Shown: positions 43,054 to 50,261 of the stretch, in pieces | Position numbering within the stretch: the stretch's first letter is position 1 | Layout of the letters: every line of letters starts with the position of its first letter | Assembly (NCBI GenBank): GCA_905234685.1 | Contig: CAJOIR010000010.1 | Location: 1-59,265, forward strand | DNA length: 59,265 nucleotides | Direction of reading: 5' to 3' | Origin: Paludibacteraceae bacterium | Lineage (GTDB): Bacteria; Bacteroidota; Bacteroidia; Bacteroidales; Paludibacteraceae | Made by a program: the position numbers and the translations under genes | Notes under the pieces: model-generated | What the model saw: the letters and a program-made list of their open reading frames with translations, nothing else | Database searches by the model: none | Told to the model about the DNA's origin: nothing

Positions 43054-44511
43054 TTATTTCTTTTTAACAAGAATATGCTGAGAAATATGTCGAAGTATAA
43101 AGGTTTTGTCAGTATATCGTATCTGTACGCCTCGGCGCGGCATCTGCTGGTATTCCCTTGTAAAACGTGTATCCCACATATAGACAGGAGTTGACTTGTT
43201 ATACCAATCAAGAGTACTTACATTCACATAATCGAAAACATACGCTCCTGCCGTGTTGTTATAATTGTCTGGTTTGTCAGATTCTTTGAAATATAGTGCA
43301 CCGTCATTATCCTTTACGAGCAGAATCTCTCCGCCAAAGTTGTCATCATTGTCATCATTAGACAGATATGTACGCTCGTTTTTGTCAAAATCATACGCAA
43401 CAGGAAAGAATACAGGATATACGAGCGTATTGTCTATTGTTACTGTTTTGTCATCGAAATAATAACCGCCATAAAGGCGGATAACGCCTTTGTCAGCATC
43501 ATACACGCCAGAAGCCGCATAGTTTGCGTAACCGCTATATAGCCCCTCAACAATAACCCATTGTTTGTCATTAGCATCCACATAATACTTGCTTATAGTA
43601 ACACCACTCCAATAACGATAATTCATATCGGGAAGTTCGTGTGCACGAACATACCAAGTACCAAGATAGTTATCAAGACCAATAGTGTTCGCTGTTTCTT
43701 TTAAGGTTGTGAATTGAATCGTGGAACTATAGTAGTTTTTGGCAGTAGTGTTAACATAAGCTCTTGCATAATATGTGGTGGATGGTTTCAAGTCTGTCAC
43801 CTGAGCATAGCCGGTAACAACGTTATTCTTCCAATTGGCAGCCAGATTGCTCTTTTCGAAAAAATACCGTGTGTCATAAGTATTAAGGTTGGGTGAGTTA
43901 ACCGTTCCACTTATCAAGATGCCGACTTCTTCCACACCTGTCAAATCTGTTATATTGGCAGAGAAGTATATGATAGCGGTAGTAGCGGTTATTTCCTTAG
44001 GTGAATCAATAGTCAAAGTAATGGTATTGTCAGGAGTAGGAGGTGTTTCTGGATTGTCTGGTGTCTCCGGATTGTCCGGAGTATCAGGATTTTCTGGCGT
44101 AACTGGTATTATCGTACCTACACCTGAATCCTCCTTGTCGGTCATTTCAAAGGCTTTCCAATCTCCGTAGCTTGTGCCTGCTGAATTGGTAGCATAGGCA
44201 CGATATGACCAATGCCCTTTTGTTATTGACTGTAGTGCTGACAAGAACTCACCTCTGCCAGTACCGGCTTCAATACATACATTGTCAACCGAAGGTGGTT
44301 TTGTAGTACCTTGCACATAGCAAATACCTCGTTTAGTATTTATGTCGCCTCCGTTGTCAGTTACTTCACCTTCACATGCCACAGTATTAGTAAGAGGGTA
44401 TGTGTGGAAATTACCTGTGGTAACTATAGGCAGATTGACAACGTCATTATCATTGTTGCAGCACCAGAAAAAAGCGGCAACCACTATAAGAATCAAACCG
44501 TGCTTTCTCAT
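43054..44511 (-). CDS. CXXX-operon lipoprotein A (paralogue of lipoprotein B, with Pro-rich linker)
   Basis: A 485-residue predicted lipoprotein (signal AAFFWCC). The layout equals that of the next gene: Fn3-like module 1 (GEVTDNGGDINTKRGICYV, HWSYRAYATNSAGTSYGDW), module 2 (IGLDN preceded by STTYYARAYVNTTAKNYY) and a C-terminal domain starting YLGTWYVRAHELPDMNYRYW. Between modules a Pro-rich linker of PDNPET repeats (about 145-165) replaces the short linker of lipoprotein B. It sits between the second Cys-rich gene (13 nt upstream) and lipoprotein B (14 nt downstream). Confidence 0.8.
   Translation of the reverse strand: MRKHGLILIVVAAFFWCCNNDNDVVNLPIVTTGNFHTYPLTNTVACEGEVTDNGGDINTKRGICYVQGTTKPPSVDNVCIEAGTGRGEFLSALQSITKGHWSYRAYATNSAGTSYGDWKAFEMTDKEDSGVGTIIPVTPENPDTPDNPETPDNPETPPTPDNTITLTIDSPKEITATTAIIYFSANITDLTGVEEVGILISGTVNSPNLNTYDTRYFFEKSNLAANWKNNVVTGYAQVTDLKPSTTYYARAYVNTTAKNYYSSTIQFTTLKETANTIGLDNYLGTWYVRAHELPDMNYRYWSGVTISKYYVDANDKQWVIVEGLYSGYANYAASGVYDADKGVIRLYGGYYFDDKTVTIDNTLVYPVFFPVAYDFDKNERTYLSNDDNDDNFGGEILLVKDNDGALYFKESDKPDNYNNTAGAYVFDYVNVSTLDWYNKSTPVYMWDTRFTREYQQMPRRGVQIRYTDKTFILRHISQHILVKKK
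44042..44095 (-). repeat. Three 18-nt in-frame repeats coding the PDNPET linker
   Basis: Units 44042-44059, 44060-44077 and 44078-44095 differ at a few positions and code for six-residue Pro-Asp/Glu-Asn repeats of lipoprotein A. Confidence 0.8.
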
Positions 44512-44524
44512 AAACTATCCTCCA

Positions 44525-45208
44525 TTAACTTGCACCGCCCTTACAATAGCCTCTGCAAGAAGTATCGCAATAACCCTTACATGAGGAAGAACAACTTCTA
44601 TCGCAAGCGTGATAGCAACCATATGTGCAACTATAATTGCAACCAGAACTTGAACCAAGAGCTTCTGCAAAAGAGCAAGACTCCATACATGAAGCAGTGC
44701 AGAACTGGTGACAGCCGTTGCTGCAATACTGCATACATGTCTCTGAGCATGATGAACATCTACCTGTGGCCGTGTTATCGCAATCACCTTTGCAACTTGT
44801 ACTGCAACTGCCAGTACAACTTGTACAACCAGTAGAACAACCGCCCGTGCAATCACCTGTGCAACCTGAATAGCAACTCCCACCACATCCGCCTGTACAA
44901 CTTGTGCAACCAGTCTGACATCCAGTGGAACATGAACCTGTACAACTGGCAGAACAACTGCCTACACACGTATTCCCGCAACCGTCATAAGCCGAGTTGT
45001 CACAACTCTTTGAACAACTGCCTGTGCAACTACCCTCACAAGACACTTCGCAACTGTTTCTGCAATCGTTATGACTCAATGCCGAACAAGCCTCAAACAA
45101 TGTAGGTCCCATCACGGCGATACCCAAGACAGGCAACACACCGCGTGCTGCTCTACGGAAGAATTGCCGCCTTGACAATAATTCGTCATTCCTGTTATCT
45201 TCTTTCAT
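44525..45208 (-). CDS. CXXX-repeat Cys-rich protein 2, predicted radical SAM substrate with Tat-like leader
   Basis: A 227-residue protein with 42 Cys by hand count, CXXX-spaced with small residues between. The leader (1-41) has R13-R14 in LLSRRQFFRR, close to the Tat consensus SRRxFLK, then a hydrophobic stretch with VLPVLGIAVMG, and TLFEAC. The leader is strongly conserved with Cys-rich protein 1 (SRR/NRR, LPVLG, LFEACSA), as is the first core part (CRN-CEVSCEG-CTGSCS). The C-terminal third has more Tyr, His, Met and charged residues. It is the promoter-proximal gene of the operon. Confidence 0.85.
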   Translation of the reverse strand: MKEDNRNDELLSRRQFFRRAARGVLPVLGIAVMGPTLFEACSALSHNDCRNSCEVSCEGSCTGSCSKSCDNSAYDGCGNTCVGSCSASCTGSCSTGCQTGCTSCTGGCGGSCYSGCTGDCTGGCSTGCTSCTGSCSTSCKGDCDNTATGRCSSCSETCMQYCSNGCHQFCTASCMESCSFAEALGSSSGCNYSCTYGCYHACDRSCSSSCKGYCDTSCRGYCKGGAS

Positions 45209-45240
45209 AAGAAATCAATAAGAATTAAACTATCACCGCA

Positions 45241-45272
45241 CAAAGGTAAAAAGATTTGTTAAACATTCCAAA
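45241..45272 (-). promoter_or_regulatory. Promoter of the CXXX-repeat operon
   Basis: Minus-strand TACCTTTG (45241-45248) and TTTG (45269-45272), spacing 20 nt, a full Bacteroidetes match. The leader to the first gene is about 25-30 nt. No second promoter was found inside the operon. Confidence 0.75.
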
Positions 45273-45395
45273 TATTTTTTAACATTTTCTGTCTAAAGCA
45301 GAATATAATGGCTTTATAATAACAATAATATTGACTTCGCATAGAAATACGAAGGCAACGACGTGATGTGGTACAAGCGTAGTTGTGATTAGGTG

Positions 45396-46721
45396 TTACA
45401 GTATTGTTGCGGGTTCGCCAATGAGTGTTGCGGGTGTAGCATCGGTGATGCGGATGTTGACGAATTCTCCAATATGTCGTCCTTGACGTGGAAAGACGAC
45501 GGTTTTGTATTGTGAAGTACGTCCTACCATCTGTTCCCTGCTTCGTTTGGCGAATCCCTCGACGAGAACTTCAACGTTTTTCCCTATTTCGTTCATGTTA
45601 CTTTCGAGCGAGAGTTGTTGCTGTAGTGATATGATTTCGTTAAGCCGTCTAATTTTGACATCTTCCGGTATGTCATCGGGGAGATGTTTAGAAGCATAGG
45701 TACCGGGTCTTTCGGAGTACTTGAACATGAAGGCGGTATCGAAGTGCACTTGTCGCATAAGCGACAGTGTGAGTTGATGGTCTTCTTCGGTTTCGGAATG
45801 AAATCCGCAGAAGATGTCGGTACCGATAGCGGCCTGTGGCAGAATGGTGCGTATTGCATTGATGCGCTCCAGATACCACTCACGCGTATATTTGCGATTC
45901 ATGAGCCGTAGTATCCTGTTGCTACCGCTCTGTACGGGCAGGTGTATGAACTTGCATAAGTTGTCGTGCTGGGCGATGATTTCGAGAGTATGGTCCGACA
46001 TATCTTTGGGGTGTGAGGTAGTGAATCGAATACGCATGTCAGGCACAGCTTGAGCAACAATGCCGAGCAGTTGCGGGAAGGCGACATCGTTGAATTGATA
46101 TGAGTTGACGTTCTGTCCGAGCAGAGTGACCTCTTTGTATCCTTTCTGTTGCAGGTCATGCACTTCGCGAAGAATGCTTTCGGGATCCCGGCTACGCTCT
46201 CTGCCTCTTGTATAAGGTACGATGCAGTATGAGCAGAAGTTATTACATCCTCGCATGATACTGACGAATCCGGAAATGCTTTTCCCAATTCTTGAGGGTA
46301 TGATGTCGCGGTATGTCTCGGTGGTGCTAAGGTTGATGTTTAGTGCTTTGGTGCCCTGAAGAGCCTGTAGGATAAGGTTAGGGATGTCGAGATAGGCATC
46401 GGGGCCTGCAACGAAGTCAACATCATAGTCATTGAGCAGTTGCTGCCCGAGTCGTTCTGCCATGCATCCGATGATGCCAACAACAGGTGATTTGTGTGGC
46501 TTTCGTCCTTTGAGCCTGCGGCTGTTTATCTCGCGGAGTCTGGAGAAGATTTTCTGCTCGGCATTGTCACGAATAGAACATGTATTGAGAATGATAATAT
46601 CAGCTTTGTCAATGGTGTCGGTCAATAGCCAATCAGTAGTCTGCATAACAGCAGCGACTACTTCTGAGTCAGCGACATTCATCTGACAGCCGTAGGTCTC
46701 TATGTAGAAATATTTACCCAT
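45396..46721 (-). CDS. miaB: tRNA-2-methylthio-N6-dimethylallyladenosine synthase
   Basis: MiaB is a radical SAM methylthiotransferase that modifies A37 of tRNAs reading UNN codons. The 441 residues from the ATG at 46719-46721 begin directly with the domain (YFYIETYGCQMNVADSE); an upstream in-frame ATG would cross the promoter. The first cluster uses the Cys in YGCQMN, LNTCSIRDNA and GIIGCMAERLG; the radical SAM motif is GCNNFCSYCIVPYTRGRERSR near 152-172; a TRAM domain ends the protein (VLVEGFAKRS, GEFVNIRITDA). A TATCTTTG element lies at 46729-46736 but its -33 element is weak. Confidence 0.96.
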   Translation of the reverse strand: MGKYFYIETYGCQMNVADSEVVAAVMQTTDWLLTDTIDKADIIILNTCSIRDNAEQKIFSRLREINSRRLKGRKPHKSPVVGIIGCMAERLGQQLLNDYDVDFVAGPDAYLDIPNLILQALQGTKALNINLSTTETYRDIIPSRIGKSISGFVSIMRGCNNFCSYCIVPYTRGRERSRDPESILREVHDLQQKGYKEVTLLGQNVNSYQFNDVAFPQLLGIVAQAVPDMRIRFTTSHPKDMSDHTLEIIAQHDNLCKFIHLPVQSGSNRILRLMNRKYTREWYLERINAIRTILPQAAIGTDIFCGFHSETEEDHQLTLSLMRQVHFDTAFMFKYSERPGTYASKHLPDDIPEDVKIRRLNEIISLQQQLSLESNMNEIGKNVEVLVEGFAKRSREQMVGRTSQYKTVVFPRQGRHIGEFVNIRITDATPATLIGEPATIL

Positions 46722-46826
46722 ACGAGTGCAAAGATACGGAAAAAACAAATAATCTGCGATTATTATCATGTGGCACACAGAGAAAAAATGATTTTCCGAC
46801 ATAAAGACATCTTTTTCCAAAAAAGA

Positions 46827-46858
46827 TTTGGCTCATAAAATAAAAAGCATTACCTTTG
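46827..46858 (+). promoter_or_regulatory. Promoter of the greA operon or of a short leader RNA
   Basis: TTTG (46827-46830), 20 nt, TACCTTTG (46851-46858). Transcription would start near 46865, about 42 nt before the terminator-like hairpin at 46907-46939. Confidence 0.75.
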
Positions 46859-46903
46859 CAGGCGAAAACAAATAAAATTTTCATAGTTAAGGTTTAGGTT
46901 TAA

Positions 46904-46939
46904 TGGCTACACGTTGCTGGGAAGCAGCGTGTAGTTTTT
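46904..46939 (+). ncRNA. Leader RNA with 12-bp terminator-like hairpin (attenuator or small RNA), overlapping a 12-codon ORF
   Basis: CTACACGTTGCT (46907-46918) pairs with AGCAGCGTGTAG (46923-46934) over 12 bp (one GU) around a GGGA loop and is followed by five T. The promoter lies just upstream, so a transcript of about 75 nt would result if termination is complete. An ATG at 46904 opens the frame MATRCWEAACSF, which runs through the hairpin and stops at 46940-46942. Translation of it would break the hairpin and allow read-through into the greA operon. Confidence 0.55.
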
Positions 46940-46959
46940 AAGTTACTGAAAAAAAGATT

Positions 46960-47331
46960 ATGGATACAGTGATAGCAATAACGATGTCGCTGACGGTGTT
47001 CGGATTCTTCATGGTTGTGGTGATTCGTAACCTGAAGAAGCATGTTGCAACAAATACCCATCGTACGCAACCTACGCAAAACACGATGACAGGTCACAGC
47101 AGCAAATCAGACAAAGCAGGTTCTGTCAAAGACGACATGCCTCAAGAGGAAGGCAAGGCATCAGTGAAAGAACTGAAGACGCACACGCAGCCTGTAACAC
47201 ACGTTCAAGCAACAGTGAACACAGAAGAAGAGACAGATGACATCTCGGAGCTGATACCCGACTTTACAGATGAGAACGAGTTGCGAAGGAGCATAATCAC
47301 AGCAGAGATAATCAACAGAAAATACAATTAA
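46960..47331 (+). CDS. Small membrane-anchored protein of unknown function
   Basis: A 123-residue protein with one N-terminal membrane segment (VIAITMSLTVFGFFMVVVI, about 4-22), a long polar, probably disordered middle (Thr/Gln/Lys/Ser-rich, 35-90) and a compact C-terminal motif NELRRSIITAEIINRKYN. A C-terminal motif of this kind is seen in small Bacteroidales membrane proteins; the function is unknown. It is the first gene after the hairpin leader, 34 nt ahead of greA, and probably in one operon with it. Confidence 0.7.
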   Translation: MDTVIAITMSLTVFGFFMVVVIRNLKKHVATNTHRTQPTQNTMTGHSSKSDKAGSVKDDMPQEEGKASVKELKTHTQPVTHVQATVNTEEETDDISELIPDFTDENELRRSIITAEIINRKYN

Positions 47332-47365
47332 CTTCAATAAGACAAAAACAAAAACATTATATATT

Positions 47366-47836
47366 ATGGCAGTTATTTATATGTCTGCAGAAGGTCTGCA
47401 GAAACTAAAAGACGAACTTGTATATCTTGAAGGCGTTGAGCGCCCGAGAGTGATTGCGGCTATTCAGGAGGCTCGCGACAAAGGTGACCTCAGTGAGAAC
47501 GCTGAATACGATGCCGCCAAAGAGGAACAAGGCAAGTTGGAAAGCAAGATAGCCTTGCTCAAGGAAAAGATAATGGACGCGCGTATCATTGACGAGAGCC
47601 GCATCAACACCGAAGAAGTGCAAGTGCTTACGAAAGTAAAAATCAAGAACTTGAAGACCGGTCAGGTGATGAACTACCAACTTGTAACCGAAGGTGAAGC
47701 CAACTTCAAGGAAGGCAAACTGTCAGTAAGCACTCCTATCGCCAAAGGTCTGCTTGGCAAGAAGGTTGGTGAGATAGCAATAGTGACAGTTCCTGCAGGT
47801 ACAATGGAATTTGAAGTTATTGAAATAAACTTCTGA
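47366..47836 (+). CDS. greA: Transcription elongation factor GreA
   Basis: GreA rescues backtracked RNA polymerase by stimulating transcript cleavage. The 156 residues show the N-terminal coiled coil (MSAEGLQKLKDELVYLEGVE to ALLKEKIMDARI) with the acidic tip in GDLSENAEYDAAKEEQG, and the C-terminal FKBP-like globule (STPIAKGLLGKKVGEIAIV). The HIT gene starts 4 nt after its stop. Confidence 0.97.
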   Translation: MAVIYMSAEGLQKLKDELVYLEGVERPRVIAAIQEARDKGDLSENAEYDAAKEEQGKLESKIALLKEKIMDARIIDESRINTEEVQVLTKVKIKNLKTGQVMNYQLVTEGEANFKEGKLSVSTPIAKGLLGKKVGEIAIVTVPAGTMEFEVIEINF

Positions 47837-47840
47837 GACT

Positions 47841-48251
47841 ATGACAATATTCACACGCATTATCAACGGTGAAATACCATCATACAAGGTAGCCGAGAAC
47901 GAGAAGTTCTATGCTTTTCTCGACATCAACCCATTGACCAAAGGTCACACACTGGTTATACCAAAATTACCCGAACCTGAGGCAGACTACATCTTCGACC
48001 TTGATGATGATTTGTTGAGCGAGATGATAGTGTTCGCAAAACAGGTTGCAGTAGGCATGAAGAAAGCGATTTCGTGCAAGCGTATAGGAATGGCTGTGCT
48101 CGGAATGGAAGTGAACCATGTTCATATTCACCTTATCCCTCTCAAAAAAGAGAGTGACATGCTATTCAGCAACCCGAAACTCAAACTTGAAGCTGCAGAG
48201 ATGGCACAGATAGCAAACTCTATCGCTGTGGCGGTAGAGGGGGAGGAATAA
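47841..48251 (+). CDS. HIT family nucleotide hydrolase/transferase
   Basis: A 136-residue histidine-triad protein. FTRIINGEIPSYKVAE opens it, the substrate pocket is GHTLVIPK near 33-40, and the triad HVHIHLIP is near 94-101. Members hydrolyse nucleoside phosphoramidates or dinucleoside polyphosphates. The pairing greA-HIT is frequent in Bacteroidetes; here both are in one transcript. It converges with the pectate-lyase-like gene with a 2-nt gap, with no terminator visible between them. Confidence 0.94.
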   Translation: MTIFTRIINGEIPSYKVAENEKFYAFLDINPLTKGHTLVIPKLPEPEADYIFDLDDDLLSEMIVFAKQVAVGMKKAISCKRIGMAVLGMEVNHVHIHLIPLKKESDMLFSNPKLKLEAAEMAQIANSIAVAVEGEE

Positions 48252-48253
48252 TA

Positions 48254-49939
48254 TTATTGTACTATTTGACCTGTAAGGGTATATCTTTCTCCATTAACAA
48301 GTTGGAGGATGATATGCCCTTGTTTTATAACCATGCGTGCGTCATCACGCTCTGCTTGAACAGACTCCAATGCGGTGTTCATTTTTTCATCGGATATCTG
48401 CTGCATGGGTGAAAACGACTGAGGAATGCTGTTTATATAGAGTTCGAGGTTGCTGTAGCCGCTTTCGGTAATGAGCGAGCCATCTGTTTCGTCTTCTTTA
48501 TTGAGACCGTGTGCGATCTCCCATTCGTCAGGAATACCATCTTCGTCAGTGTCGGTATAAGGTTCACCTTGTAGCAGAGGCCAACCGCCGACAGCCAGTG
48601 GGTCATCAATGATACCGTCTTTGTTTTTGCTACCTTTGCCTGATGCAGTTCCGCTGCGAACCTCCTCCACAAGGCGTGCATCCTGCCAGTCGCGATGAGG
48701 TGCACAAGCACCTACACATGTAAGCACATTCTCGAAAGCTTGTTCTGAGGTTTGCAGTTTACCTGCAAGCAACAGTCTCACCTCGGGAGAGAAGTCGTCA
48801 GCACGAAAAATCTGTTTCATAAGTGATATGTCACTATAGTTGAATTGCACACCGCACCACCAGTTGTCGGCGGTTATCTCGGGGTAATTACTCAGGTAGT
48901 TGTCCTCGATAAAATGCTTCGAACGATAGCCTGCATACCATGAAGCGGTATCCTGGTCAATACGCACAAGGCGGTTTACCTTGTTGGATGGTGATGCCGC
49001 TTTGCCGCCGCTGTAGCCTGTAGCAGGACCATGTTTGTAGTAGTTGCCGACCATATTAAGTTCATTACGAGTCACATCAGGCACTTTTACCTCCACCTCA
49101 AGACCGTAGCCTGAATTGTTGGTACCCCAATTATAGACCACGTTGTTATGAAAGTCCACAACAGCAACAGTATCATGAGCGCGTGCGCCGTTGAAGCGTA
49201 TGTTGCGACTATCGTTATGTGCTATGAGATTATGGTGGTATGAGGCAAATTGCCCTCCCCACACACCGCAATATGAACGAGTTCCTTTCTTGTGGTTGGC
49301 TTTGTAGAGCCCTTCGGCAGCGATGCACCACTGCACAGTGGTATTCTTAGTATCGTATATAGCAAGACACTCCTCATTAGCCCATGTCATGGTGCAGTGG
49401 TCAAAAATTACATTCTCGTAGTTCTCCACATCAGTGCCGTAGGTGACATAGCTCTGGTCGGTAGGAATAGTAGGTCTGAAACGCAGATAGCGTACGATGA
49501 CGTTCTTGCGTCTTGGCCCAAAATACCACATTTCGCCACCTGTGGCGCCGTTAAACAACATGGTGTGACCTGTTATGCAGATGCCGTCACCCGGAGCTGT
49601 CTGACCTGCTATGGTGAGGTTGTCGCGCTTCACTTTAAGGTCTTCTTTCAGAATCAGGTTGCCTGCAACATTGAACACTATAGTCAGCGGTTTATACACT
49701 GTGACCGTCTTGCCGTCAATCTCTTGCTGACTGACATATTGTGCGAGTGCCCATCGAAGAGAACCTTCTACTGGTGCCTCTGACGAAGTATAATCTTCAA
49801 GTGTGGTCACTGTCACCACCTTGCCTCCTCTGCCGCCAGAAGCGAACCTACCGAAACCTTCAGCCTCTGGGAAAGCAAGAGTCTGTGCATTGAGCAGCAG
49901 ACAACAGAAAAACGATAATAAAATTAAATTATATCTCAT
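48254..49939 (-). CDS. Pectate lyase-like right-handed beta-helix protein with Ca-binding segment and C-terminal tail
   Basis: A 561-residue secreted protein (start at 49939 gives a signal ending LLLNAQ). The opening FPEAEGFGRFASGGRGGKV and repeated helix rungs (NLTIAGQTAPGDGICITGH, NVIVRYLRFRP, ENVIFDHCTMTWANEE, ASYHHNLIAHNDSRNIRF, VDFHNNVVYNW) are typical of PL1-type pectate lyases of Bacteroidetes. A thrombospondin-type-3-like Ca site, DTDEDGIPDEWE, follows near 480. The end, VIKQGHIILQLVNGERYTL, is a sorting-like tail. It starts inside the end of the Dabb gene and is probably co-transcribed with it. Confidence 0.85.
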   Translation of the reverse strand: MRYNLILLSFFCCLLLNAQTLAFPEAEGFGRFASGGRGGKVVTVTTLEDYTSSEAPVEGSLRWALAQYVSQQEIDGKTVTVYKPLTIVFNVAGNLILKEDLKVKRDNLTIAGQTAPGDGICITGHTMLFNGATGGEMWYFGPRRKNVIVRYLRFRPTIPTDQSYVTYGTDVENYENVIFDHCTMTWANEECLAIYDTKNTTVQWCIAAEGLYKANHKKGTRSYCGVWGGQFASYHHNLIAHNDSRNIRFNGARAHDTVAVVDFHNNVVYNWGTNNSGYGLEVEVKVPDVTRNELNMVGNYYKHGPATGYSGGKAASPSNKVNRLVRIDQDTASWYAGYRSKHFIEDNYLSNYPEITADNWWCGVQFNYSDISLMKQIFRADDFSPEVRLLLAGKLQTSEQAFENVLTCVGACAPHRDWQDARLVEEVRSGTASGKGSKNKDGIIDDPLAVGGWPLLQGEPYTDTDEDGIPDEWEIAHGLNKEDETDGSLITESGYSNLELYINSIPQSFSPMQQISDEKMNTALESVQAERDDARMVIKQGHIILQLVNGERYTLTGQIVQ

Positions 49940-50234
49940 AGTCGCAAGCGGCACGTGAAGTTTTGCATTTGCCGATATAAGCAGCCACTTTCAAATGCTC
50001 GGGATGAATGGCATAGGTATTGAGGTCGTCCCAAGTGTCAAACAGACAGGTGAGAGCGATGTCATAGTCAGTTGCTGGAGCATACGGAATGTTCAATCCG
50101 ACCTCTATCTGCTTAAGACAAGGTACTTTATTGACGAGGCTCAAGAGACCTTCTTTTATTATACGAGCATTCTCAATTTTGGACTTTCCTTCGGCTTTGT
50201 CTGCCAAACGAAAGAATACAATGTGTTTAATCAT
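49929..50234 (-). CDS. Dabb (stress-responsive A/B barrel) domain protein
   Basis: A 101-residue protein with the Dabb fold: MIKHIVFFRLAD at the start, LKQIEVGLNIP, YDIALTCLFDTWDDLNTYAIHPEH and VAAYIG near the end. The family is a small ferredoxin-like dimer of uncertain biochemical role. It lies 27 nt after nadB and overlaps the start of the lyase-like gene, so the three genes probably share a transcript. Confidence 0.88.
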   Translation of the reverse strand: MIKHIVFFRLADKAEGKSKIENARIIKEGLLSLVNKVPCLKQIEVGLNIPYAPATDYDIALTCLFDTWDDLNTYAIHPEHLKVAAYIGKCKTSRAACDYEI

Positions 50235-50261
50235 GGGTTAATAGGTTAAAATGTAAATGGG

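Noticed and set aside
44311..44886. Open frames on both strands within the second Cys-rich gene (Asn/Tyr/Cys-rich plus-strand frame, Val/Ala-rich minus-strand frame), and similar ones at 40806-41399
   Set aside because: They are shadows of the repetitive Cys-Gly-Ser/Thr codons; they lack start context, promoters and family resemblance, and the CXXX frames have conserved leaders and operon context.
40822..45208. Cys-rich proteins as ordinary metallothioneins or keratin-like low-complexity proteins
   Set aside because: Kept as an alternative, but the adjacent radical SAM/SPASM maturase, SPASM partner, small helper and conserved export leader fit a modified-peptide system better.
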